A stretch of 64,000 nt of DNA from Clusia tigrina (lineage: Eukaryota > Arthropoda > Insecta > Diptera > Clusiidae). Position 1 is the stretch's first letter. Each line of letters starts with the position of its first letter. The notes below the pieces were generated by a model. The model did no database searches, had not been told where the DNA came from, and saw nothing but the letters and a program-made list of their open reading frames with translations. The position numbers and the translations under genes were made by a program. This document shows, piece by piece, positions 22,546 through 33,926 of the stretch. The stretch spans positions 113,876,814-113,940,813 of the forward strand of contig OV050030.1 of the NCBI GenBank assembly GCA_920105625.2, written 5' to 3'.

Positions 22546-23347
22546 GTCCCAGGTCGCAGCGGCTGACACATGTTGTTGTTCGCAGGCCACCGTTGTGTGT
22601 TTTTACTTCCGTTGGCCAGTAGTCGATTGTTGTTGTTGTGGCCGGCTTGTTGTTGTTGCAGTCAGGCTTGTTGGTGTTGCCGTCTTTTGCCCTTGGGCCA
22701 CCTTCAACTTCTGGCGGTCAGCCACCTCACTCCAACGGTCCCTGGTTAGCCTGCAGTATTGTTGCCTGCCAGCAGCGCTGTCCGGAATCCAATAGTGTTG
22801 TTGTTGTTAAATATTTAATTTAACTGCCAACCAGCATTTCGTTTGTATTTTTCCTTCTGCTTGCTGGTCGTTGGCGTGGTGGTTGTTCTGTCGTTGTCCC
22901 TCTTGTGCTTCGCTCTCGTTTCTTCGTGTTGTTGGTGTAAGATTTCCGAGTGAGCGCACTCGGCAAATTCCACCGCTGAGTTCGTGCACTCACCTTCTCT
23001 TGTCCTGCATGTATTTGTTGCATTCCTCGTCGCTGTGTTTTTCCTCGCTCTTCGTAAGCATAGCGCTGATTGGCAAGATCGTTGGCTGTGGTGGTCGGTT
23101 TTTTTGTTGTATTTGCTATTATTCCAACTGGTCTAATATGCTGCTACTGATCTGCGCTCCTACCACGGCCGCGCTAATTGGTTACAATGCTTGTAGTTCT
23201 TTTCGTTTCAGTTGTTTCGGTTGGCATTGTGGGCGTTTCCAAGCTGCACTTTATTCGATCTGATCTTCATGGTGTTTGTGTGTGCGTATATAGTTTCGTA
23301 GCGACTCTGTCATTTGTAGTGTGGGCCAAAATTTCCCACAGAAGATT

Positions 23348-24540
23348 TTAGTCCTCACACGCCCTCCCCACTTTGCGGGCGGAAATAGATGGTAGTTTTA
23401 TCTCGCACGCGCACAACTCGATATGGTGGTAAGTTAAACCGGATGCGGCCGTGTCTTCTTGGTGTGTGGTTTTTTTTATCGCTTGTATCAGGCTTAGTGG
23501 TAGCTGGGCTGCTTTTGGTCCATCTAGCTCTGCATTGTTCTCGATTACCATTTCTGTCCATTGTATTTCTGGTGGGTCGGTGGTGTTAGTTGTTGCCTTC
23601 TGCGTGTTCAGGGTTTCTTTTTTTCGTTTCCAGTCTCCTTCTTGTGAGCTTTCGGAGTCTAATGAATTTTGCCTTTTGGGCGTGGGCTTCGTCGGACGCC
23701 GTGAGTCTACCGGTTTGTGTAGAATTAATTGTTTGATGATGTGGATCACTTCCCGTCTCTTCTGCCTGATGATTTCGTTATTGTACCATTGACTCAGGTC
23801 GGCCGTTTCCCATGCTTCGCGGCCTATCGGCTGCGTGAAGAAATTCTCAGCATTCTGTAAGCAAAAGACACCGCAGTCTGTTTGATTGTGCTGCTGTGGT
23901 GTTTGTGGAGAATATACTGGTACACTGTCGGCGTCAAACACAACGGTTGCTGTGCCTCCCCTTCTGGCGCGAAACTCCTCCTGCAGGTATTGCCGGATAG
24001 CTGTGGCTTCGTATAGGTAGGATCCTTTTTCTATGGAGTCAAAGACTAGGATGGTAGTGCCACGGCACCCTGACGCGACTGCACCCGGAAAACACACTAT
24101 TAGTAGGTACCAATGGTGGTTTCGGTTGATAGGAACCAGGATGAAATCTTTTTTAAAATGTCTTCGCCTTTAGTCCAACTTCTGACCCGCTGGTGTTGCC
24201 TAATGAGGATGTCGGAGAGTCTCGTTAGATGTGAGAAAAAGTGGCTACTAAATACGTATATCCTCCCTTGTTGTCGCCTCGGGATTATATTGATCTGAAG
24301 CCATTTCAGATAGAAATCTATAACTATGTCGTTCAGCCATTTTCCCTCCTGGAGGCGTGCGACGTCACTTTTCCGAATGGTGATTCCTCCTACACCGGGT
24401 GGAAATGTTAGTACTTCTGCTTGCTGCTCTTCGCCCTCCTCGTCTCCTGAACTGATTTGTAGTGTAACTAGGTTTCCTACACTAGTCCGTGGGGCTTCGA
24501 CACTGATTCGATTCACTTTTGCTGTCTGTAGAAAGGCCAT
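23348..24540 (-). pseudogene. Ulp1-like (C48) SUMO protease ORF of the LTR element, frameshifted
   Basis: Third ORF of the element, starting 160 bases after pol. The first frame (24540-24100) has the Ulp1 entry motif WLNDIVIDFYLKWL; the second (24097-23348) has FDS with the probable catalytic Asp (24038-24040) and PQQHNQTDCGVF with the oxyanion Gln and the nucleophile Cys (23873-23875). The catalytic His-Trp pair lies at 24110-24115 and is readable only in the second frame, so one frameshift near the T run 24149-24154 is the sole evident break. All four active-site residues persist. A basic, Lys/Thr/Ser-rich tail of about 140 residues follows, and the ORF runs through the polypurine tract into the LTR. 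C48 enzymes cut SUMO or SUMO-like proteins. Host capture is inferred. Confidence 0.88.
23360..23375 (-). other. Polypurine tract of the Ulp1-carrying element
   Basis: CAAAGTGGGGAGGGCG on the minus strand lies directly before the LTR start, overlapping the end of the protease ORF. Confidence 0.8.
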
Positions 24541-24701
24541 TCTGGGTTTTCCTTCAGTTCGCTGTTGCTACTTTGGCTTTGATAATACTCACTGATCTCC
24601 TGATGATAAAAGAGGACTTCCCGTAGCATGTCGGTGGGTTTTATACTTGCATAACGGGAATGCGGGGTAGCTGTTCTTGGATTCTCTCTGTGTTCCCTCT
24701 C

Positions 24702-27700
24702 TTACTTTAACTTTGTCGTTCGCACTCGTCGTGTAGGAGTATCAGGGCCTTCGTGAGTATCAGGCGCGCAGTGTAGTTTCAACTCGCTTACGTATGCCGT
24801 TCTTCCTCGTTTGTCTCCTCGCTGCGCTAATGTCACGATGACAGGGGAAACAAAGCTTTCTACTCTGTACGGTCCTTCGTATCGCGTGGCTAGTTTAGCT
24901 GAGAAGTGGTCTGTGGCCTTGGAGAGATGATGCTGCTTCACCAGTACCATTTGTCCGATAGTCGGTTTCCATGCTCTACGCCTCAGGTTGTAGTGTCTCC
25001 GCTGGTCCTGTGCTGCCCGCTCCAGATTGCGTTTAACGAGCGTGTAGACTTCTTTCAGCTGGGTTGTTCTTTCATTAGGGCTTTTGTTTGCTTGTCCGGT
25101 GCCGACGGTGGTTTCGTCAAACAATGCCTTCGGCAGCCTTGGCTCTCGCCCTTGTACCAAGTAGGCAGGGCTATACCCCGTGGTTTCCGAGACGCTGGAG
25201 TTTATCGCTAGTGTGAACTCTGGTAGCAGATTGTCCCAAGTTCGCTGTGTTTGTTGGCGAACTGTGCTATCATCGTTTTCAGTGTACGATTAGTACGCTC
25301 AACCGCGTTCTCTTGAGGCGTATAAGGTGCAGTGAATTGATGACGCATGCCGTAGTACTGCATGAACTTGTGAAATGCTTTACTGGTAAACTGGGATCCA
25401 TTATCTGTAACTAGGACTTTTGGGATCCCAAAACGGGCCATAATGCGTTCCCGGAAAGCTCGTTGTAGGGTATCTGTGGTGGCTTTCCGTAGTGCTACCA
25501 TTTCGGTCCATTTTGTGAACTTATCGTGGAACACAACTAACATGGTATTCCCGTGCGTGGAGCGAGGTAGTGGTCCCACAAAGTCCGCACAGAGAATAGC
25601 CCATGGCTCTTCAGGTATCTGAGTCAACATTTTCCCTGCAGGCTGCTGCTGGCTGCTCTTGTATTCTTGACACAGTTTACACTGCCTTACGTATCGGCTA
25701 ACGTCTCGGAAAAAACCCGGCCAATAGTATCGGTTGGCAACTCGAGCGATAGTTTTCCTAATGCCCAGATGCCCTGCTGTTGCTGCGTCGTGGTTTTCCT
25801 GTAGAACGCGCTCCCTCAGTGGTCGTGGGACGCATAGCTTCCACGGGGTGCAATCTTCATCGCCCGCTCGATTCGGAATATGCCGATAAAGCTGTCCACC
25901 CTCCATGGTGTAATCGGAATACTTTATGGGTTCGGCTAGCACTTCTGCTGTTCGCTTTTTCCACCAGCTGCAGTTCGGTTCCGGTTCTGCCTGTACCCTG
26001 ATACCACGTGCAGGTTCTACGGGTTGCCTTGACAGTGCGTCGGCTAACACGTTAAGCTTACTTCGCCTGTATTGTACTTCAAACGAGTGTTGTTGCAGCT
26101 CCAGTGCCCACCTGGCTATGCGACCAGAAGGACTCTCAATAGAATTTAGCCATTTGAGCGACAGGTGGTCTGTGATCACGGTGAACCTGTAGCCCTCGAG
26201 ATATGGCCGCATCTTCCTTATGCCCCACACTATGGCTAAACACTCCTTTTCTGTTGGTGAATAATTCTGCTCTGCTCCGTTTAAGTGCCGGCTGGCGTAT
26301 GCTATTACCCGTTCCGCTCCGTCGATTTCTTGGGTAAGTACGGCACCCAAACCATAGTCACAAGCGTCCGTCTGCAATACGAATCTTTGCGTGAAATCGG
26401 GACACGTGAGAATTGGGGCCTCTGTTAGCTGTTGCTTTAACTGCTCGAATGCTGTTTGTTGGGCTTCTGTCCACTTAAAATGCTTACCCTTTTTTAGTAA
26501 TGCCGTTAGGGGGTGTGTGGTTTTAGCAAAATCAGGCACAAAGCGTCGGTACCACGATGCGATGCCTAGGCACCGTCGCAGCTCTCGTATATTCTGTGGG
26601 GGTTTTAATTCCCGGATGGCTGCCACCTTATCATCCGTGTGTATGCCTCTTTCACTGACCATGTGGCCGAGATATTTGATTTCCTTACGGAAGAAGGCAC
26701 ACTTTTCTGGATTGAGTTTCAAGTTCGCTTCCCTTAATCTCCTAAAGACTTCAGCAAGGTTCTTTTCGTGCTCCTCCAGCGTTTTCCCCGTGACGATTAT
26801 GTCATCCAAGTAAGCGAAGGCGTGGGGCTCCATGTCAGGGCCGATTACCTGATCTAGCGCTCGCTGAAAGGTTGCTGGTGCCGAGTGTAATCCGAAGGGC
26901 ATAACTTTCCATTGATAGAGTCCTCTTCCCGGTACTGTGAACGCCGTGAGTTGTTTACTCCCCTCATCCATGGGTATTTGCCAATATCCGTTTTTCAGGT
27001 CCAGACTGCTAATGTATTTGGCTTCTCGTAAGCGGTCCAGGATGTGGTGTATGCGTGGTAGGGGGTATGCATCGGGGATAGATTTCGCATTAAGTTGCCG
27101 GTAGTCGATGCACAACCTCCACCTTCCATCCTTCTTCCGTACGAGCACGATTGGCGCACTGTGAGGGCTGTGGGATGGCTCTATGCAACCTTTTGCCAAC
27201 AGATCATTGATTTCCGTGTTTATTACCTCTTGCTGTGCTGGATTTCTGGGATAGTACCTCTGTTTAATCGGTCTATCGTCGCGCATTACGATTTTGTGAC
27301 TGGTGATGTGGGACACGCCTGGTTCTTCATGGAACTTGCTCAGCTCGGTAGCCAGAAATTCTTTGATCCTAGCTTTCTCCGTGAGGGCCTCCACCTGGAT
27401 CGTCGTACACAATGTAGAATCTCGGGGTTGTACGGCGCCGGTGTGGGGTCCTAGTACGACTTCTTGACCCCCGCATCTTATTGTTGTGCCTTGTTTCATC
27501 ATGAAATCGAGACCCAAGAGTAGATCGTCTGTGGAATCGGGCATCATTAGGAGGTCCAGCTCGCAGTTTTGTTTTCCTAGCTGTATGGTCACTCGGAGTG
27601 CTTCGGTGATTTCCCGCGTGTGCCCGTCTGCCATACGTGCGCGTATGTGTGTGGGAGTTACCCCACCTGTGATTGCACGTAACTGGCGACTAAGGCGTTC

Positions 27701-27988
27701 GCTGATGAAGCTTCGCGTGGCTCCGGTATCGATGGTAGCTGGGATTTGGATGGTGCCGATGATGACTGTGGCACAAATACGCTGCCCATCGCAACGCAAC
27801 GCACTTAATGCTTTTGAGGACTGTTGTCGGTGGGCTGCGCCCTGCCTCGCTCTCGACGGCAGCCCCGTTCGTTTCCCCCCTGTGTCCGGCAGCATTCTAT
27901 AGTCCGAATTCCACGCTTCCCGCAGTCCCAGCAGAATAGGACTTGCGCATTGCGGCAGACACGTGCCACGTGTCCACTTTCCCCGCAC
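24702..27988 (-). pseudogene. pol: pol of the Ulp1-carrying element (protease, RT, RNase H, integrase)
   Basis: 926 residues are open from 27988: retroviral protease (IDTGATRSFI near residue 90), RT (LCIDYRQLN; YLDD with Asp395-Asp396), RNase H (QTDACDYGLG, TDHLS), HHCC zinc region, integrase core (CADFVGP, VTDNGSQF and the Glu of ENAVERTNR). A one-base frameshift near 25230 moves the last part into the frame ending at 24702, which holds the integrase C-terminal domain with GQMVLVKQHHL and YEGPYRV. The frame overlaps the end of gag by about 180 bases, implying a frameshift between gag and pol. Apart from that lesion the catalytic residues look intact. Confidence 0.93.
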
Positions 27989-28992
27989 CGTCGGCAGGCA
28001 GTTCGCACATCTACTGCTGCCTCGGCTTTAGAGCTATTTGCTGGAAGGATTTGGCGGTTTCTTGTCTCTCGGGGTATAGTGCGATCGACTCTGGGTGATG
28101 CCGTGGGTGTCCTAGATGTATCCCTGTTGTTTCGTATGCCCTCCAGGTCTTCCGCCATTTCTATCAGCTCGCGCAGCGTCGTGAAGTCTTTACGACGTAC
28201 GTACCATTGATACTCCTCTAAACTATTTCGAAATATTCGCTCTAGTTTTTATTCCTCGGTATGCCCGGCATGTCGCATGAGGTTCTGGAGTTCCACAACG
28301 TATATCTTAAACGATTCTCCAGGCCGTTGTAAGCGTTTCCTGATCTCATCCTCTAACTTCTCCCAGTAACGTGCTGGCAAGAAGAACTTCAGAAAGTCTT
28401 TTTTGAATGCCGCCCACTCAGTCCAGGTGCAATTGTTATTTCGGAACCATAGCAATGCGCGGTCTTTCAATAGCTCCGGCATCGTCCGTGGCAGTAGGTT
28501 TGTGTTTATCCCGTAGACATCTGATAGCTCCTCTATGCGCTCAATAAACGCCAGTGGGTCTCGTTCTCCATCGAACTTCACTGACCCCTTCCTTACATGG
28601 TCAATCACGGTGGAGTACGTGGTAGTCCCACTTCTGGGGAACTCGGGTACTGTTGTGCGCAGGGTGTCACGTGAAGTCCCGGCTTGTTCGTCCCTCGCTG
28701 GTAGTAGCGACTCTCGACTTGTACTCAGGTACTCATCGGAGACTCCTGGGCGTTCCACACTGTACAGGGTTCGGGGTTGCCTGACTGGTGTAGGTGACAA
28801 ACTCTTCATGAGGCGAGCCTGCAATTCGGTCACACGGCGCTCCTGCTCTAGCGTGAGTTCTGTGGAGTTTAGATACTCCGCGAGTTTCTTCCGTAGTTCG
28901 TCTACTGTTCCTGAGGCCTCCAATCCAAACTCGGTATTAAAAATCACCAGCTGCTCCTTTCGAAGTGTATACACCCAAATTGTCTTCGCCAT
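27805..28992 (-). pseudogene. gag: gag of the Ulp1-carrying element, one internal stop
   Basis: Starts at ATG 28992, about 190 bases after the primer site. The first about 45 residues resemble a SAP-like helix pair (KEQL, then GTVDELRKKL). A capsid-like region follows (FIERIEELSDVYG, ALLWFRNN), then zinc knuckles CRRCGESGHVARVC and CWDCGKRGIRTIEC near 27900-28010. A TAA at 28249-28251 interrupts an otherwise continuous frame. Zinc knuckles bind genomic RNA. Confidence 0.9.
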
Positions 28993-29186
28993 CCTATGTT
29001 ATACTTGGATGATGGAGAAGGCAGTGGGAGTGTCTACTTGTGAGTGAAGGGCTAGTGTTCAGGACTTTCCCAGTGACAGGGTAACGTGACTGCACGTACG
29101 TTATTTACCTACTCCACGCTTTAGATCGTGACTTTCTCAACGTCTGACGTAATATTTTCTTGTGATATAGTTTCTCTTTTAATGAA

Positions 29187-29204
29187 GTCCCTGCTCGGGC
29201 GCCA
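29187..29204 (-). other. Primer-binding site, tRNA-Lys type
   Basis: TGGCGCCCGAGCAGGGAC on the minus strand, one base after the LTR, close to the tRNA-Lys(UUU) primer site used by several retroviruses. Confidence 0.85.
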
Positions 29205-29205
29205 C

Positions 29206-29788
29206 TGTAACGACTCTTTTTTATAGCTGGGGTAAAACTCAGCTTAATTTAACTGCCAACCAGCATTTCGTTTGTATTTTTCCTTCTGCTTGCTGGTCGT
29301 TGGCGTGGTGGTTGTTCTGTCGTTGTCCCTCTTGTGCTTCGCTCTCGTTTCTTCGTGTTGTTGGTGTAAGATTTCCGAGTGAGCGCACTCGGCAAATTCC
29401 ACCGCTGAGTTCGTGCACTCACCTTCTCTTGTCCTGCATGTATTTGTTGCATTCCTCGTCGCTGTGTTTTTCCTCGCTCTTCGTAAGCATAGCGCTGATT
29501 GGCAAGATCGTTGGCTGTGGTGGTCGGTTTTTTTGTTGTATTTGCTATTATTCCAACTGGTCTAATATGCTGCTACTGATCTGCGCTCCTACCACGGCCG
29601 CGCTAATTGGTTACAATGCTTGTAGTTCTTTTCGTTTCAGTTGTTTCGGTTGGCATTGTGGGCGTTTCCAAGCTGCACTTTATTCGATCTGATCTTCATG
29701 GTGTTTGTGTGTGCGTATATAGTTTCGTAGCGACTCTGTCATTTGTAGTGTGGGCCAAAATTTCCCACAGAAGATTTTAGTCCTCACA
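29206..29788 (-). repeat. 5' LTR of the Ulp1-carrying element (583 bp, internally deleted)
   Basis: Nearly identical to the ends of the other LTR (22089-22126 and 22815-23359) but missing the 688 bp between them, which contain the TATA box, the twin hairpins and the polyadenylation signal. Without these this copy has no evident promoter. Confidence 0.92.
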
Positions 29789-29792
29789 AGAT
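29789..29792. repeat. Target-site duplication AGAT, right copy
   Basis: Pairs with 22085-22088. Confidence 0.9.
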
Positions 29793-30766
29793 GTAAGGGT
29801 GTTAGATCTAGTATAACTTCCATTGCTGTTGTTGGACAGGTACGCATAGTTCCAGTGATAACAAGGCAGGCAAGGCGTTGTACTTTACTTAATGCAGATT
29901 TTGCTCTCTTAAGTCTGAATCTATTTGACCAGGCTACAGAACAATAGGTGATGATTGGTCTCACCATCATGGTATACATCCAGCGTACAATTTTAGGGTG
30001 ACATCCCCAAGATTTACCAGTAAGCCATCTGCATATCATTAAGGACGCTGTAGCCCTCTTGGTGGTTGCTGGCAGATGAGCCTTCCACAATAACTTTTTG
30101 TCGAAAATGACTCCGAGGTATTTGGTCTCAGAGCTAATATCGAGCTATGTACCATTTAGAAGAATAGGTTTCATATATGGTAGAGATCTTTTTCTAGTGA
30201 GCGGAACAATGGTGGTCTTTGAGGCATTGATTTTCAATCCTGTTCCCCTGCACCATTCACTAGCTGTTAATAAGCCCCTCTTGATAATATCACAAAGAGT
30301 GGATTCAGATTTTCCTCTAGCTATTATCACAATATCGTCCGCATATCCTTGACATAATATGCCTAGATTTGTGAGTTTCACCAAAAGATCATCAACTACT
30401 ATGCTCCACAAAAAATACCCCACCCTGCGGACATCCTTTATTGACTTTGACTTTAACAGTTTTGTCACCTGCTTCAGCTTCAGTCAGTCTACTGTTGAGT
30501 AAAGCTCGTATCCAAATGAAAGTGGTATTATCTATTCTTCTATTGTTAAGAGCCCTAATCATATATTCATGAGGAGTGTTGTCAAAAGCCCCCTCAATAT
30601 CGAGAAAGACACAAAGTGCTATTTCTTTTTTATCCAGTGCTGCCTGAATAAAATCAGTCAGATGGTATAGTGCGGTTTCAGTCGATTTTCCCGCAATTTA
30701 TGCAAACTGACAAGGATGTAAAGGCTCCCTTTTCAATACGGTCTCAAGGAGATGTATATTAACTAT
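29793..30766 (-). pseudogene. LINE ORF2: reverse transcriptase core
   Basis: Minus strand: GKSTETALYHL near 30660-30690, FLDIEGAFDN near 30580-30610, a PQGG motif near 30420, GYADDIVI (catalytic Asp pair) near 30325-30350, then the thumb region with MYTMMVRPIITYC near 29940-29980. Frame breaks near 30145, 30420 and 30700. Truncated at 30766 against the target-site duplication. It makes cDNA at the nicked target; the RNase H part continues at 22084. Confidence 0.9.
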
Positions 30767-30782
30767 TTTCTACAGTGGATAG
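30767..30782. repeat. LINE target-site duplication, right copy (16 bp)
   Basis: TTTCTACAGTGGATAG, identical to 20921-20936. Confidence 0.9.
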
Positions 30783-31721
30783 TTGACATTTATGTTCGAA
30801 TCGAAGGTACAACGCTTTATTATATTCAATAAAATGAGGCACTATGGAAGTCCGAAATTTATCATAATTTAACCGACTATTTGCAATTGCATCAAGATGA
30901 TACTGATCGTGGAAATATTGGTAGAAAAGTAGTATTTCCATCCTATTTTAATGGATCGTCTAGAAACCTGCACCAAAACTACCTTGATGCAATATCTACT
31001 GTGCAAAGTTTTGGTAAGCTTTCATTATTTGGAATTATGACGTGCAATCCCAATTGGCTGAAATTCGCAATAGTATCGATTTAGTAGAAGCATCAAATTT
31101 TAGACCTGAAATCATGGTTCGGGTATTTAATTCTAAACTGAAAAGCTTAATCAGTTCAATCATAAATAAAGGAATGTTAGGAAAAGTTGAAGAATATATA
31201 TACACGGTTGAATTCCAAAAAGGTGGCCTACCACATGCTCACATTTTGATAACTTTGGTGGAAAATGATAGAATTGCTGGGCTTAATGATATTGATAGAA
31301 TTTCATGTGCTGAGATTCCGGATATTAGAACACATCCTATGTTGCATGAATATGTGTTGAAACATATGATGCGCAGACCATGTGGTTTTCTTAACCCGAA
31401 CGCTCTTTGTATGAAAGATGGGAAATGTTCCAAAGATTATCGAATGACTTTCAATGAATTCACACGTGAGTCACATTTATTGATACGTTTCATACGCGTG
31501 GAACTGCTTCAAATAAGAATGAATGGCATGCATGTTTAAATGAAACAAAATACTTCCAAACACCGAAATAATTGCGTCAGTTATTTGGCTTCATATATGC
31601 TTTAAATGTACCAGCAAATGCGTTAGCATTGTGGAATGGGTTCAAAAACTTTCTTTGTGAGGATTTTTTGATAAAAAATGATGAGAATATTTTACATAAT
31701 CGAGCACTATTGGAGATTGAA

Positions 31722-31763
31722 GACATTCTTTTCGCCCAGAATTCTCTGGGCGAAAAGAATGTC
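31722..31763. repeat. Perfect 19-bp inverted repeat with 4-base spacer
   Basis: Arms 31722-31740 and 31745-31763 are exact reverse complements around ATTC. It lies in the degraded Helitron reading frame between the Rep and helicase domains, so it is not the terminal Helitron hairpin. Confidence 0.9.
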
Positions 31764-32740
31764 TGATATGGAAGACTTAGATGAATTTAATACATTTAAT
31801 CCATTAGAGGTAGAACGTTGCATCACGCATTCAAATTGCCTATTCCATTTCTAAAACAAATATATCTGCTAACAATTTTCATGCACAGTATATAAATGCT
31901 GCATCGTTAATATTGATTGATGAGATATCTATGTATCCACTTTTAGTGTTGAAATTATGGATAGACTTTTGCGTTAATGAAGAATACAAAAACAAATTGT
32001 TTGACAGAAAAACAATTATTTTGTGTGGTGATTTTTGGTAAACTTTGCCCGTTGTAGTTGAAAATTGTGTTATAAGCTGGAGTGAATTTGACACATTTAA
32101 CCCAAAATATGAGAGGATTGCCACGTGAATTAGAGTTTGCTGAATTATTGAATAAATTGGAAATGGTCCATAATTTGGTGAATATACGATTGAAATTCCT
32201 CACGGTATAGTTGGAAGTTGGAATAATGTCATAAATTATACATATGGGGAGATACTGATCACTATATTATTTCTGATAATATTTTAAAGAATGCTGTCTT
32301 GGCACCTACAAATTATGATTGCGCTTTAATTAATAGTGATATTTTGAATCGTATGTCCGGTGAACATGTTGACTATTTCAGTGATGATAGAATAGTCAGT
32401 GATGATGGCAATGAAGCTAACAATTTGAATTTTTGAATTCTCTTAATGTGAACGGTTTGCCACCACATAAGTTAACTTTGATAGTTAATTGTGTTGTTTT
32501 ACTCATAAAGAAAGTTTTGTGAATGGTACAAGAATGCGAGTGAAACATTTGCAAGACGGCCAACTGTACGATTCTGCAAGAGAGTTCGATAATTTGAAAG
32601 TTTGCGTTTCGGTATTTCTGACCATTCTGCATAGGGACATTTAGCAAAAGAGGAAATAGTTTTTACAAAGAATTTTTTTGTATACTGAACTATTGATTCG
32701 TTAAAGATCACTTTTGCTGTATTGCACGCATAAATGCGAT

Positions 32741-33089
32741 TGCTTTAGATTCACGATTTCAATATTTTTACTGGCATTAGATAATAAAAGATGCTTATGT
32801 GCACAAAAGCATGAAATGTATCATTTATTCGTTCAGTCCTGTTATGTAGCTCACGTGGAAATAAGATAGAAATGCGAATGTTTCGAAAGCTTTGATACCT
32901 TTGATGCATTAGATCGACATAAGATTGATTGCTCATCTGTAGACTAGCCTCCATATGCATACCAAATACATAGTTATGGCAAAAATGCGATCGTAGCTAT
33001 AGGTACACTTCAGCAATTCTTAAATGCAAGACATTCATTAGATTTGCAACTAAACTTTCTCAGTGCCAGTAGTTTTGCTTTTTAATGTC
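32741..33089. other. Unassigned interval
   Basis: AT-rich sequence between the last recognisable Helitron motif and the copia fragment. I see no convincing gene or terminus; it may contain the rest of either element. Confidence 0.4.
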
Positions 33090-33926
33090 CTTTTTATATA
33101 ATTTTTTCATGTGAAGAGTCCGAATGGACTAACTCCAGCAAAGTATCCGAAATATATCAGTGTGCTTTTGAAATGGTAGTGCATGTATTTTGTTGAGCAT
33201 ATATGTCTTGCAATTATTACAATTGTCGCTGATAATATTCATGCCACTCACCATACCCTTCTTAGACATCTCTTATAAACTTTTATAGTAAGGTGGCCGA
33301 ATCTGTTGTTCCATACTTCGTTCATATTGTTAATAGCGAAAACCTTTTCACTTGATTTCCGTATTACAAACAAGTGGTTTTTTCTGTCCGCCTGTAACAT
33401 AACTTCTCAATCTTTTTGACGAACAACTGCTTTATGTGTGCCGAATCTGACTGACATACCTCTGTCTGCCACTTTGCTGACTAAAATAAAATTTCCCTGC
33501 AACTCAGGAGAATACAGTACATTTTCGAATTTTAAATTGAAATTTCTAAATTGATAATGTAAATCACCTTTTCCTATCGCTGTTATGTATTTGTTGCCTG
33601 CTAATGCTATCAGCTCTTTGTGCTCTTCAAACCTTTCGAACATCCTCCTGTTATTGCACATGTGTGAAGTAGCACCGCTGTCCAAATATCACATACATCT
33701 GCTGTCGCGCTGTTCTCCCACTGCCAGCATCATCAGTGCTGGTTCTCTCGGTCTTCTCTGCGCAATTTTTCTCTGATCGCATTTCCTTGCAAGATATCCT
33801 GTTTCGCCACAGTTATAATATTTGCCTTTGAATTCATATTTTTTGTTGCTTTTATTTCCGTCGTCTGTACATTGAATGATTGTTGTTGTTCACTGAAGGC
33901 TTCGTCGCCATATATTACTTTTTGGC
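33090..33926 (-). pseudogene. Copia-like gag zinc knuckle, protease and pre-integrase region
   Basis: On the minus strand a CCHC-like knuckle with GETGYLARKC lies near 33790-33820, then the copia-type protease start DSGATSHMCNN at 33650-33685, and downstream the pre-integrase motif CNNCKTYMLNKIHALPF near 33150-33220. Stops and frame changes are present. The gag N-terminal part of a similar element lies at 58805-58970 in the same orientation, so BEL/Pao sequence probably split one copia element. Confidence 0.82.

Larger units (their letters stand above)
22089..23359 (-). repeat. 3' LTR of the Ulp1-carrying element (1271 bp)
   Basis: In element orientation it begins TGTGAGGAC at 23359 and ends GTTACA at 22089. 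It holds a TATA box, two hairpins and a polyadenylation signal in a plausible U3-R-U5 order, plus GTT-rich microsatellite sequence (about 22600-22670). The other LTR lacks bases equivalent to 22127-22814. Confidence 0.93.
22089..29788 (-). mobile_element. Osvaldo-like Ty3/gypsy element carrying a Ulp1-type protease ORF
   Basis: Complete 7.7-kb minus-strand insertion with TG...CA LTRs, tRNA-Lys-like primer site, gag, pol, a third ORF and a polypurine tract, flanked by AGAT. Long LTR (1271 bp in the full copy) and the Lys-type primer recall Osvaldo/Ulysses elements of Drosophila; that placement is tentative. The third ORF, where env would sit, is a C48-family cysteine protease. Lesions are few: one stop in gag, one frameshift in pol, one in the protease ORF and a 688-bp deletion in the 5' LTR. 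Confidence 0.92.
20937..30766 (-). mobile_element. 5'-truncated LINE inserted in the Helitron, itself interrupted
   Basis: Minus-strand non-LTR retrotransposon, about 2.1 kb without the LTR element inside it. Its 3' end (low coordinates) is a TATC-type microsatellite tail and its 5' end is truncated within the reverse transcriptase, as expected from target-primed reverse transcription. The 16-bp target-site duplication is perfect. Order in the element is RT, RNase H, CCHC-like zinc motif. Presence of RNase H places it among I/LOA/R1-like clades; I cannot choose between them. The coding sense is continuous across the 22089-29788 insertion once its AGAT duplication is discounted. Confidence 0.88.
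30767..32740 (+). pseudogene. Helitron replicase-helicase, C-terminal half, degraded
   Basis: Continues the protein cut at 20936. The Rep part has FPSYFNGSSRN near 30940, MTCNPNW near 31040, FQKGGLPHAHIL (two-His HUH motif) near 31215-31250, and CMKDGKCSKDY near 31410-31440. The helicase part shows LILIDEISM near 31910-31935, LCGDF near 32020, LAPTNYDCALIN near 32300 and NGTRMRV near 32525-32545. Several stops and frame changes are present and no clear ATP-binding Lys motif survives. I cannot see the Helitron 3' terminus. Confidence 0.85.

Noticed and set aside
22871..23263. 130-residue plus-strand ORF repeated at 29300
   Set aside because: It lies within the two LTRs of the minus-strand element and is repeated only for that reason.
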